A stretch of 64,000 nucleotides of DNA from Oryzias latipes (lineage: Eukaryota > Chordata > Actinopteri > Beloniformes > Adrianichthyidae): assembly GCF_002234675.1 (NCBI RefSeq), contig NC_019879.2:20579855-20643854 (forward strand). The letters run 5' to 3'. How positions within the stretch are numbered: the first letter of the stretch is position 1; the number at the start of each line of letters is the position of its first letter. Both the position numbers and the translations under genes were made by a program. Shown piece by piece: positions 1 through 11,395 of the stretch. The notes beneath the pieces are model-generated. The model saw only the letters and a program-made list of their open reading frames with translations. It did no database searches and was not told the DNA's origin.

Positions 1-3000
1 TGTTACAAGAAGAGAGGAAAGTGGGGAAAGTCTTTTCTGTAGTGCATTAAAACAAAGGTTTAGCAATAAAAAAAAGTCCATGTAAGAAAATAAGATCCAA
101 AGGGAATATTTTACAGAGTGAAGGCTTCTTGCTGCAACACACCTGCAGAGTTTAGCTAAGTTCTCCATTGGGGATAAGCGAGGCGAGGACTGGTGGGATC
201 AGGTAAATATATAAGTATGCATTGCTGGCTGCTTCAAATTAATAAAAATCTAATGCATGCTTGGCGCAGGACTGCTTGTTGAACATATGCTGCCAGCACG
301 GCTAAGCCATCTGGCTCAGAGTCAAGTATTCCCACCAACTGTAGTCTTACGCTACCTGACAGTGGAAAAGCTTTATTCCCCTGGCATCGAGGGCACAAAT
401 GGAGAAATATTATTGAAATGATTATCTGCATCAAGACTCAGATTTGGGCTGACATTTCACTGGCTCTGTGTAATCCAAGGGGTTGTCTAGAAGAGGGTGG
501 AGAGGGGGTTTGCCAGTAAGCCTTGGCGGGATGATTAATGAAGCCAGGATACTAGGTGGACCCAGCCCACCTCCACTCAGACCCAGGGGCCGAGCCCTGC
601 ATATGAAATTGGCCTCTGCTGCTCATCTCCCTGGGAGAGAGCCACTGATGATCCTCCCGACACAGCTATACCCTCAGTCACCAAACAGCACTCCAAAGCC
701 GAGCCAGATCCAGGCTTAGGAGAGGCTCTCGTCATACTGTGGGGATGAAAGGGAGGGCTGCCTGATGGGGAGCAGCATCCTTACACCTGCACTCCTGTCG
801 GTTCATTTTTGGTTTATGTGTGTGTTCAAAATGACAATTTTAGTGATGTTATATATGTTGATACTCAAGTTTGAGTTTGGGTTCTCCCTAAACCCCTTAA
901 GCTCGATGGTTAGGCAAGTAAAAGCATCAACACACCAATGTTATAAAAGAAATGTAATTGATTAGTCGATGACAAAAAACAGACAATCAGGAGTGTTTTC
1001 ACAACACTGAATATGTACTTTCTAAATAGTTTAAATCAAGTGTTTACCTTTTGTGATCCAGCCTTTGACACTGCAGCTTTTTCCTTCTTGAGAGCCAGAC
1101 TAAAGGGAATGATTAATTGCAAGCTCACAGGTTTTACAGCTTCAAGACTAAATCAACTTCTGAGAAGTGCTAACTCGCTAAAACATAAACTAATTTTAGG
1201 CCCTAGATATTAAAATATAATCCATCTTCTTCCTCCACAGGGAAAGCTAATTAGAAAATGTGACTGGCATAAGAGAAGAGAGCTAGAAGAATGGTGGGAT
1301 TAGGCACAGGGAGCAGAAAATCACACTCTCTTGCTAAATCTTGAGATTTCTATACACTTCAAATGTACTATTTTGCTTTCCCCTTAAAATATGACACTTT
1401 TTTCAAAGAAAGCCAAGACATAGTTAACAATAAATCTTTTAAAATGAAAAGTAGAAATACTGGTGGTGCTGAGAGCTGTCTGTGGACATTAATGCAAATA
1501 TAAATTACCGTTACATATTTTATTCTTATATATTGACTTTGCAGTACAAGACAGAATCCACAATCTCATACGCTGTGTAGTTTATTTACATAAAAGCCAA
1601 ATATGTTTTTAGTAGAGTGATTCTGACTGCCTTTCATTAGAGAAAGCTCTAAAAAAACACTAGAATAAAATTACTTCAAAACCCTTGTTAAATTAGTCTT
1701 GATACAGATTCTTTTTTGGGTTTGACCTCTTTCATTTTGATACAACCTATGTCAGCCAGTGTACTTCACAAGAGAATCTGTTAAAAATAAGTTGTATGAG
1801 AATGCTTTACATGTGACATGACACTGTGCAACAGATCTGAGTATCCAGAGCCAGCCAAGCTCTCACCAATCCCAGAAGACAATCCCCTGAGAGCAGAAAT
1901 GCTCAGAGTGGTGACAGCTTAAGGCAATAAGCCAATAATAAAGAGCAGCAAAGTGGCCATGAGAGACACTTCCACTACTGCTGCATCCAAAACAACAGAG
2001 CACACAAGCAGTGTTAGACCAAATGTACAATGTTATTTTTTTGAGTATTTTTTAGCACATTTACAGGGGGGGGAAAAAAGATTGTCTCCTCACTTCTAAC
2101 CTTTTTTTCCCTTTTTGTCTAAGCCTCTCTCATCAAATGAATAAGAGGGATGTAATTTGGCTGAGAGTGACATACTGGCAATTTATTTTCAGCAGACCAG
2201 TGTGTTAACCCTTTCAGTATATGACATAAGTTCATAAACCATTTGCAGAGGCGTGTATTTTAGCGCTATAATAGCTGTACAATTGCTGCCCTGCTGGGAG
2301 TCTATTTGGCTGCACCAAATGCATTGAAATGCCTTCCTACTGTCTGTAACTACTGAGAAACACTCAAAAGAAGATCGTCAGATTGCAAATTGCACTTAAG
2401 CTAGCCAAACTTTTCATAATGTATGGGCCAGGCACAGAAGGTGATGGTAAATTTGTTTAAAAGTTGGCGCAGTAAAGAACAAAATAAAGGTTTTAATGGA
2501 AGCTTTTTCTTAGGCTTTGAATAACATAACAAAATGTGTTTTTTAAAAAGGAATTAAAGTACATGTAGAGGTAAAAATTTAAGTGCCTTCAATTTCTTAA
2601 AAGCCAAACGAACTTTGAGTACATACTGTCATTTCGGTACATATTGTTTTCTTCACAGAAAATCTTAGCTTTCCGTTATCAGTCTCTTTGATCAGATGGT
2701 CCGGAAGAACTTGAGTTTATTTTGCACCTTAGTGCAGATGCACTCGCAGAAGTTGCCAATACATTTCTGGGCTGGTTTCGGAAGGAAAGGTGATGCAGAG
2801 GAGGGCAGTGACCAATTTGTGATGAAGACACCAATCAGTGAAAACTCATTTGGAATTCAGCACTGCAACATTGCCATCTTTTGGCCAGACTGTATACTCT
2901 GAAAAATCTTGATGCTCCGTCCATCTCCTGACCCATACTGAGGTTGATTGATCCCAACCGCTGTGATATTGATGGTAAGAGGTGTTGTCCTTTGCTAAAG

Positions 3001-4616
3001 AGAAATACTGCATTATGAAACACACTTTTTGTTTTCCCCTTTGGATAATTGATGGGTAACATGTTTTTTTTTTAGTGCAAAACTACCATATTTTATAAAA
3101 CCCATGATATATACATAGCAACAACACAAAAAAACATATCTGATTTTTGACTTTTTTGCAGAGGTTTGGCTTAAAATAACCAAGAATAACAAATACATTT
3201 CATATATTTAGCTATTATTTGAATAGTAAATCATAAAATCAGTTTCCGAATTTCATCCACACATTTTCATCATTTTTTCCGTCTTTCTGGCAAAAAATGT
3301 GCAAACAAAAAAGCTTGAGTGTCTTCTATCTGAATAAATATTTGTCAGATGTGAGTGTGCTGTCCTGTTTTCCCACGGTGGTGTATGGGACATCATGGAT
3401 AAGATAGAGGATGGGCTCTGACAGAGAGTGACAATTCATCCCTTCATCCCCTCTAACTGACATGTCACATTCTCTGATGACTTTATTGTGCTTGCTGTCA
3501 CTGCACTTAATCTGTGTGTCAGTCAAGCTGCCGCTGCCCACACCAGCACCTCTAGACAGCAAAGCTAATACCCACCCTTTTAATGACATTAGATTTGGAG
3601 TAATGCCATTCAGCATAGCACTGATATTATCTTCTATTTGCATCGTTCAGCCGGCGACACAGCCAGAGCTCGGCCGATAGAGAGCTGGTCATTTCCCCAT
3701 CCATTTCCACTCCGATGACAGATGTCAAGATGGAAACTGACTATTATTTACTCTAGCCGTGTTTTTATCACACAGAGACATGATGTCTCACTTTACTCCA
3801 GGCTGTCAGCCAACTGTATCACAACCTGTCTTTTTGTGATATTGGGAGCACCAAAAAATATGCATTTATTTTCTTAGTTTCATTTTTAAAGATGCGTTAT
3901 TTTGTGAGTTTTGTTTTTAACAAACAGAACACATTACATATTATTTAGGTCTTATTGTAAGGGAAACAATAACTGATGATTGTTTATTAGTTTCTTCGGC
4001 TGAATGCAAAACAGCAGCTTGTGCATGCTAGACACTGCTTGGGAAAATATCCCTCCTCTCAAGAGGAATCTGTACTCCGCTCCTCAGGTGCTATGATGAC
4101 AATGTAATGAACATGCCAGGAACGGTTCTGAGCAATTCAAATTCTATCTACTGCTCACTAGCTTCTTCTGTCACCTAGAATTAGTGTGTAGCATTATGAG
4201 TATATCAGTATTAGAAGAAACAAATTCTCTTTTTTTTTACTGACAGTGCATTCTCTCTCCCATCACAGCATCCAGTGCCTAATTAAATGTATTTAGCATC
4301 ATAAATATTCCTGGGGGACAGGTTGACACAGTGAATTAATGTCTCGCCTCAATACCACAGTCTCTCCGTTGGCTGTGGTGAGAAAGTTAGCCCAATGCCA
4401 GGTAAATGCTGTTGCTTTCATGTCCTGTTATAAATCAACTGTGCTTTTGCTTTTTAATACAGTGAAACTGGAACCACACTGATACTTATTAACTGGGAGC
4501 AAGAGAACATTCACTCCAACTGCATTTTTGTTATACTGTACAGAAGTTTACCAGTTAGGGTTTTTCTTTAGTGTGAGAGACTGACAAATTTAAGCAATTA
4601 CTTTTTGTCTTTAAAA
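1..4616. other. Gene-free left flank
   Basis: I see no exon with recognisable protein similarity and no splice-bounded reading frame on either strand; the short open frames are chance stretches in AT-rich DNA. About 2,200-2,345 and 3,440-3,830 look less AT-biased and less repetitive than their surroundings and could be conserved non-coding sequence. From synteny this is the GPD2-facing side of GALNT5, a gene-poor interval in mammals. Confidence 0.6.
3440..3830. promoter_or_regulatory. Candidate conserved non-coding block
   Basis: A stretch of balanced base composition with no repeat signature and no protein-like frame, set between AT-rich tracts. The call rests only on composition and on lying in a gene-poor interval beside developmental genes. 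No alignment was possible, so enhancer function is inference. Confidence 0.2.
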
Positions 4617-4624
4617 TAAAATAG

Positions 4625-5289
4625 TAGGAGTGTAACAATTAATCGACTTAATCGATTAAGTAATTCATTTCCCCTCGATCCATCTGTCTGAGGGAAGTTG
4701 TTAATCGGATTGTTTCAAAATGTAATAAATCAATTATAATCGATATTGGAAAATACCATTTGGATTGAGACACTGTAGGTTTATTTTACTATAACGTGAA
4801 AAAATGACCAAGCGCCATCACAGCAGACAACACACATGTGATGACAGCAAAAAATTACCAGTCCATCAGTACAGTCCGATGTATGGAAACACTTTAAAAA
4901 TTTGCAAAGATGTGAGATAGAATGTTTTATTTATGTTCCGTTTGGATTATTTTGATATGGAAAAACAGCAGAACTTTATGAAACTAAAATGTAAATGGAT
5001 TTGTCATTAACTCTTGTTTTCTTGTTTGTTTGTAGCCATATTTATTTAGACTTAATAATCTTGCAAAAAATACAAGGAATCTGGACAAATGTACCTGCAC
5101 TGTTCAGTACCCGGGTATTTTTCTCACACTAGTTGAATTTTTGGCCAAAGATGTCCTGGAATAGTTTTTAGGTCAGTGAATCAGATCATATCAGATTGTT
5201 CAATATGAACTAATATTAACCATACATCATATCGGCAAACACAAATTTTGATATGAAAAGAATTGTAAAACTGAATCGTCACACCTTTG
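4625..5289. mobile_element. Non-autonomous hAT-like DNA transposon
   Basis: The left end reads TAGGAGTGTAACAATT and the right end, reverse complemented, CAAAGGTGTGACGATT, an imperfect terminal inverted repeat of the hAT CAGGGGTG type. The flanks are TAAAATAG (4617-4624) and GAAAATAG (5290-5297), a 7-of-8 match that fits the 8-bp target duplication of hAT elements. The 665-bp interior has no long open frame, so a transposase would have to act in trans. The divergence of both the ends and the duplication points to an old insertion. Confidence 0.75.
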
Positions 5290-5297
5290 GAAAATAG

Positions 5298-8200
5298 ATT
5301 TGTTTGATTTGTTATGAGTTGTAAGAATTTGACTATATTTCTTTCGTTAATAATTAATCAATATTTAATAACAACTTATTGAAGTAGATCAAAATATAAG
5401 TTTTCCTGAAAAGCTGTGTGCACCAGCTATAATCTCTTTGGATTTGATGGGATGGGGCAGCCCCAACCTCCTCTTCCTGGTAAATTCACAGGTGTCCTCA
5501 GCTCAACATCGCCCTCCCCAAATCCCCAAGGCAGGTTGAAGAAAATGGGATTTGAATCCTATTCTGCGTCTTCACTCCTGTAGAGTGAAACATTTCACAG
5601 ATTCTCTGCATGAGAAACAAGAAAAGCATTCCGGTCTGCTAAACAAAAGCAGCAACAAACAAATATAGTTTCCCAAACTGAGCTTTGGGGCTTTGTGAAG
5701 ACAGAATTGCATCTTAGCATGGCCATTTTTAAAAGTAGAAATTTTCTTTAAATTTTTTTTTCTCTCACACAGATTTTCCCTTTCCCTCCTTAGCAATTGC
5801 ATTTTGCATGAGCTAAACTAATTTTACGACACAGAAGCACCCATATTCATCTCCATATTAAGTGAAAACAGGAAGTATAAATCCCAATTTTCCAGCAGCC
5901 ACTGTCAGGGAGGATGTTCCTTGGGGGAGAAGGCCGTCTCCCTCGCCATTAAAATATAGGTTTGTTCCCCTCCTCTTCCATCAAGAGTGTCCGTTTGAAG
6001 CCTAAATCAGATTTCATAATTATGAATGGCAACCAATCTACATCACTAGACCGGACACTCTTTAATATCCACATGCATCATTGTGCTTTTAAGTTTCCAT
6101 GTGTGCCCTTAGTTACAGTGCTTGTGGCGCCACATGCCCCCTGTGGGTCTCATTTAATTGAGGAAAAGGATAGCTTTCCTGAAACGCTCATTTGGATTTA
6201 ACACAAATGCTTTCAAACATTTTTGCAGAGGACAAGAGAAATTTAAGAAATTAGTCCCTGAGATTTGTAATCAAGCAGTAGTATTCCAACCTTTCAGCTT
6301 CATGCTTACCATAATCTGAGAAAGTTCTAAGTTGTGTCCTGACTGATAGTTGAAGGTTATTGTGTTTGTGGGGAAAATTTGAGAATTAATGTGTGAGCCT
6401 CTCTTGGGGCTGTGCTCCTGCATTCCTCACAGTGTAAGTCATTACGCCATGGATAGAAAGGCGTAGGAGCCTTTGTCAGGTCAGGCTCGACAAAGCTATG
6501 GCTGATGTAGGTGGTCTACCTTACCTCATTAGTTACAACACGAGCTGCGGTCTAATGAACTTAAGACAATGCTAATTAATGGAGGAGAACAAAGGCTTAA
6601 CATTTTTTTGAAAGAGTGAAGCACCGAATCTGCCTGTATGACAGCACTTAAGCCACCTTAATCCGCTTGTGCTGCGTGCGTGGAGCCTCGACCACACAGT
6701 TCCGGGGCAGGTCAGGGATAGCAGCTCCATACCTCAGCAGATATAGTCACCTGTGACAATCCTTTTTGGGCTGATAAAGTAAGGGAGGTCTCTCAAGGAA
6801 CAGTGCACTGACTTGGCGAAGGGTGTCCCCAGGGAGCAGGTGTCAGGGTTGTCTATCAGAAGGCTGAAAGGAGAAAAGGGACGTGTAACCGGGCTCTATT
6901 GTATCCCGGTTGTCATTGACTGATCGGGTCCATTTAGCTGGCTTTCATAGTGAATGAAACCACCTGAATAGATGAAAGCGAGACAGCCTTCCTGACAAAC
7001 AAGGAGCCTTGGAATATTCATGGAGGATCTGTGAGGAAAAGATTAATGTATTAGAAATTAAAATGGGGCCCGGACGTATGATCTTGCTCTAACACTTGGC
7101 CAGACCTGTGTCACCCGCCGCTAGCGCCTGAAGTCGGCACATGGCTCTGCCAAGGTGGAGAGGAATCATTAAGCACCCTGCCATTGTGTGAGCAGAATAA
7201 TCAAACTTCGCCCACCCCCCCATTCTTTCCCACAGCACTGACAATGAATAATTCTGGAGCCATTTGCAATGTTAACTGCACCTATCTGGGCCATCCACGC
7301 CTTTATGATAAGAGCTCCAAATATGCATCTCAACAGTCTGAACAGAAGCTGCTTCGCCGGCATTTCAAAGGACACCTGTCAGTCACCTGAAAGAGCTGTC
7401 AGTCTCTGTCATGCAACGGTGCCGGTGAAATGGCCCAAAAGATAATCTTTACTCTCCCTCTTTCTGTCTCTCCACCTCTCTCTTTCAGATCACAGCAGTT
7501 ACATTTGCAATAGAGTGACAAGTGATTTACACTGGAAAATGGATTGTGTTTAAACTGAAAAAAAAAATGGGATTGGGCGGGTGGTGTGGGGGTGTATTCT
7601 TTTAGGCGGTGTTATTCTTAGCTAGTGTACAGTTGTATCAAATATGCTATCACAAATGTGATCTGGGCTACACTGAATGTCATTATGTGTGATACCATGA
7701 GCACGGGATGGGTGACTGAGCTCAAAGGTGACTTTGATGAATCCTATCTCACCAAGCAGAGCTTCAAAGGAGTTGGAGCCTGATGGGTTTGGATCAAACA
7801 GGTTTCCTAAAAGTTTGACCTTTTTTGTGGTTTCATCTTAAATTTATCTTTATATAAAGATTTTTTTGTAGCAATGAAGTGGATGTTTTTGGCCATGCAT
7901 TTTTGCCCTTCCTTTTTTTGGGAGGATCTGACAGGTTAGTGTAAATTCTAGCTTGTTTCAAACTAAAATTTGAATTGGAATTTCTGCCAATCACAACAAA
8001 AATGCAACTAAAGAAATATACATCTGTACAGAGATAAATCAAACTTAGGATAATTAGTGATGAATTGCTTAGAAAATGAAACCATAAAATATTAAGTTTG
8101 TCACAAAGGAGTTTTAATACTTGCTTGAAAAACAGTGGGACAAAGCAAATTTATATAATCCCACCCCCATTAGGCTTTACTCAACTTTTTATTTTATTGT

Positions 8201-8950
8201 TTTTTACATAATTATCATTATGCTGTTCTTAACCATTGATCAGGGTTTACCTTTACATGTGCAGATCATTAAAAAAATTCACAAGTAATGATAAAGTCAA
8301 ATCACAAAGATATATTCTGAAATAAAGGCAAAAGAAGCTTTTACCTATTTACATCAGAATTCATTAAAGCATAAATAGCTTGTATGCCATCAGCTGTTGG
8401 TGATATTTACAGCTGAGTGCAGAGGATGCTTTTGGAACCAAACTTGCTGGAACATGGCAACACTGAATCCACTCTCCTTGAAGCCACTCCAAAGGCAAGG
8501 ATGGCCAGCTCTCAGATACCAGACACAAGGAAACCACAACACAGAAGTGCACACAATGACTCATAACTTACATATAAGACAGTTTGCTGGCTCAGCAAGG
8601 TAAAGAGCAGGCCATTAGCTTGGAGTAAAAGTCTTTATGACACATCATCTTCCATCCAACAGGGTTAGGAATTTTGAGAAATAGAACAAACCCATTCCCA
8701 CACTTTGTCTGAAAATCACATCAGAAGTTTGAAAAAAAAATTTTCATGCAAATCCCTCATCAGCTGCACGTTACTGTCATTTAAGTTCACCATGACTGCC
8801 TGAAACTAAACTCTGCTAAAAGCAGCAAACACAGTTGCATCCAGGACTAGCACATTTAAACCTTGGTCACATTGTTTTACACAAAGTCGGTCTGTTTTTT
8901 ACACAAAGCAAACATCAATCTGGTAATCCATTTGAAATTTGGGCAGTCCT
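5298..8950. other. Gene-free interval with candidate regulatory sequence
   Basis: No host gene is recognisable. The part from about 6,440 to 7,480 is noticeably richer in non-repetitive, GC-balanced sequence than its surroundings and is listed separately. The remainder is AT-rich and without features I can name. Confidence 0.55.
6440..7480. promoter_or_regulatory. Candidate conserved non-coding cluster
   Basis: About 1 kb of complex sequence without repeats or a credible coding frame. Around 6,570-6,595 homeodomain-type TAATTA, POU-like ATGCTAAT and SOX-like AACAAAGG words lie within 30 bp, as in many developmental enhancers. Such short words are common by chance, so this is a weak, composition-led call. 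Confidence 0.25.
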
Positions 8951-8959
8951 TTTTGCCAC

Positions 8960-11395
8960 ATAGTCCCGCACAGAGTCGACCCTCACAATCTCCTCGTTGT
9001 CTCAGAATGGACACGATTTGAGGAGTGAGTCACTCTCTGAATGCTCACGTTCATTTCAGAACGCAGTAGGACTGAGAGCACTAGGGCACAGTTTGTAGAA
9101 ATGATAAACCCTGAAAACGCCTCTGGTGCCAATGTTGATGAAATGCTGAATTCTGTTACTTCTAGCATCTTGAATGTTCTGGATGCCATTGCCCCTATGA
9201 AGGTTAAATTGAGAAAACATAGACAGAAAGCTCCCTGGAGGAACGATGATCTAGTCAGGGCACAGAAACAACAGTGCCGCAGAGCTGAGCGAAAGTGGCG
9301 CAAGTCAAAACTCCAGGTTCATTATGAAATGTATAAGGGGGAGTTGTACGCTTACAACCAGATCTTATGCAGAACAAGAGAAAGGTACTTCTCTGAAATC
9401 ATTGGAAGTTGCAGCAACAACTCTTGTGTCCTGTTCACAACAGTAAACAGATTAACTAACCCTCCAACCCAGCTACCAATAGAACTGGTTTGCACACCTA
9501 AATGTAATGAGTTTGCTGTATTTTTTAATGACAAGGTTCAGGGCATTAAAAAAGCCATCAACTCCACAACACATATAACTATCGAACGGCCACCTACTCA
9601 CTCTAAGCTGACTCACTTTGTACCTGTCACTGACCAAACTGTCCAAGAGACCATCACCCGTCTGAGTTCGTCTACATGCTGCCTTGATGTGTTACCCACT
9701 AGATTTCTAAAGTCTGTCCTGAACAGTGTGTTGCCATCAATTACTCAAATAGTTAACATGTCTCTTCAATCTGGAATATTTCCAGAGGCCTTAAAAACTG
9801 CAGTCATTAAACCTCTCCTGAAGAAAAACGGTCTTGATCCCACTGTACTGAATAATTACAGACCTATCTCTAATCTGCCATTTTTAGGAAAAGTCCTTGA
9901 AAAAGTTGTCTACCAACAGCTCACTGATTTTCTCTTATTAAACAATTCATTTGATGTTTTCCAGTCAGGTTTTAGACCCCATCATAGCACAGAAACTGCT
10001 CTTATCAAGGTAACCAACGACATCCGCCTGAACACTGATGATGGCAAAGTCACTGTCTTAATCCTGCTAGACCTGAGTGCTGCCTTTGATACTGTTGATC
10101 ATGGGATCCTTTTGCACAGACTCCAAGACTGGGTTGGCATCTCTGGATCTGCCCTAAGTTGGCTCAAGTCTTATCTAGAAGACAAGAAATATTTTGTTGA
10201 AATTGGGAGTTGTGTCTCAGACTACATGGCCTTGACTTCTGGTGTGCCCCAGGGATCGATCCTGGGACCCCTTCTGTTCAACCTCTACATGCTGCCACTA
10301 GGGCAGTTAATACGCAGTAATAACATATCTTATCACAACTATGCAGATGATACTCAGATCTATGTGTCACTGACAACAGGTGAATATGGGCCGGTGGATT
10401 CACTCAGCCACTGCCTCCAACAGATCAGTGCGTGGATGCAGAACAACTTTCTCCAGCTAAACTCAAACAAGGCCGAAGTTATTATTTTTGGCCCACAGAA
10501 ACAAAGAGAAAGTCTCAGCAGCTACCTTCATTCTCTGTCTCTTAAACCCTCAAATCAAATCAGAAATCTAGGGGTAATCATGGACTCTGACCTGAACTTT
10601 AACAGCCATATCAAGTCAGTAACATCAGCGGCATTTTACCATCTGAAAAACATTGCCAAAATCAAAAACATAGTGTCAAAGCCAGACCTGGAGATACTTA
10701 TTCATGCATTTGTCTCCAGTAGGTTAGACTACTGTAACGGCCTGCTCACCGGCCTCTCCAAACGAGCTGTAAAACAGCTTCAGTACATCCAGAATGCTGC
10801 TGCTCGAGTCCTGACCAAAACCAGGAAGTATGATCACATTAGTCCTGTGCTCAGGTCTCTGCACTGGCTCCCTGTACCTCAAAGAATAGACTTCAAAGCA
10901 GCTCTGCTTGTGTACAAGTCTCTCCATGGCCGAGCACCAAAGTACATCTCTGACATGTTAGTGCCATATGAACCATCTCGTACTCTGAGGACCTCAGGGG
11001 CCGGCCTCCTATTGATTCCCAGAGTCAGAACTAAACAAGGGGAATCAGCGTTTCAATATTCTGCAGCTAAAATCTGGAACAGCCTCCCTGAATTCGTAAG
11101 ACAGGCCTCTTCTGTGTTCATGTTCAAATCTAGACTTAAAACATTTCTGTTTAGCCGTGTATGTGACTGAAAGGTCCTATCTGCACTTTTCTTTCCTTTC
11201 CTTCCTTTATTTTTAAATCAGTTTTCAATTTTTTTTTTTTTCTTTTCTTTTCTTTTCTTTTAAAGTAAATTTTATGTTGATTATTTCTATGATGTATTGT
11301 GATTTTAATGCATTCTTCTGTTTTGTGAAGCACCTTGAATTACTTTGTGTATGAATTGTGCTATACAAATAAACTTGCCTTGCCTTGCCTTGCCT
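8960..11395 (+). mobile_element. 5'-truncated L2/Maui-type LINE retrotransposon
   Basis: A non-LTR element containing the long ORF at 9041-11170 and a 3' untranslated tail. The tail has a T-rich/CTTTT stretch (about 11,229-11,262), a motif reading CTATACAAATAAA near 11,361-11,373, and ends in short tandem CTTGC units (11,374-11,395), the style of L2-clade 3' ends. No apurinic endonuclease domain can be read upstream of 9041, so the copy is truncated at its 5' end, the usual outcome of incomplete reverse transcription. The 5' boundary is approximate. Confidence 0.8.
9041..11170 (+). CDS. LINE ORF2-like reverse transcriptase, 709 aa, endonuclease missing
   Basis: The product would be the reverse transcriptase part of a non-LTR retrotransposon polyprotein, which copies its own RNA at a nicked chromosomal target. 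Visible motifs are a region reading NNYRPISNLPFL near residue 275, the catalytic block LSAAFDTVDH (F349-D350), SGVPQGSILGPLLF near residue 402, and the YADD active site at residues 434-437, followed by thumb and C-terminal sequence. A basic linker occupies residues 50-110. A stop codon (TGA, 9038-9040) lies immediately upstream of the first ATG in frame, and no AP-endonuclease domain precedes it, so this is a 5'-truncated copy. The uninterrupted 709-codon frame indicates a fairly recent insertion. The clade call (L2/Maui) comes from motif style and the 3' tail; a related CR1-group clade is the alternative. It is not a host gene. Confidence 0.85.
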   Translation: MLTFISERSRTESTRAQFVEMINPENASGANVDEMLNSVTSSILNVLDAIAPMKVKLRKHRQKAPWRNDDLVRAQKQQCRRAERKWRKSKLQVHYEMYKGELYAYNQILCRTRERYFSEIIGSCSNNSCVLFTTVNRLTNPPTQLPIELVCTPKCNEFAVFFNDKVQGIKKAINSTTHITIERPPTHSKLTHFVPVTDQTVQETITRLSSSTCCLDVLPTRFLKSVLNSVLPSITQIVNMSLQSGIFPEALKTAVIKPLLKKNGLDPTVLNNYRPISNLPFLGKVLEKVVYQQLTDFLLLNNSFDVFQSGFRPHHSTETALIKVTNDIRLNTDDGKVTVLILLDLSAAFDTVDHGILLHRLQDWVGISGSALSWLKSYLEDKKYFVEIGSCVSDYMALTSGVPQGSILGPLLFNLYMLPLGQLIRSNNISYHNYADDTQIYVSLTTGEYGPVDSLSHCLQQISAWMQNNFLQLNSNKAEVIIFGPQKQRESLSSYLHSLSLKPSNQIRNLGVIMDSDLNFNSHIKSVTSAAFYHLKNIAKIKNIVSKPDLEILIHAFVSSRLDYCNGLLTGLSKRAVKQLQYIQNAAARVLTKTRKYDHISPVLRSLHWLPVPQRIDFKAALLVYKSLHGRAPKYISDMLVPYEPSRTLRTSGAGLLLIPRVRTKQGESAFQYSAAKIWNSLPEFVRQASSVFMFKSRLKTFLFSRVCD

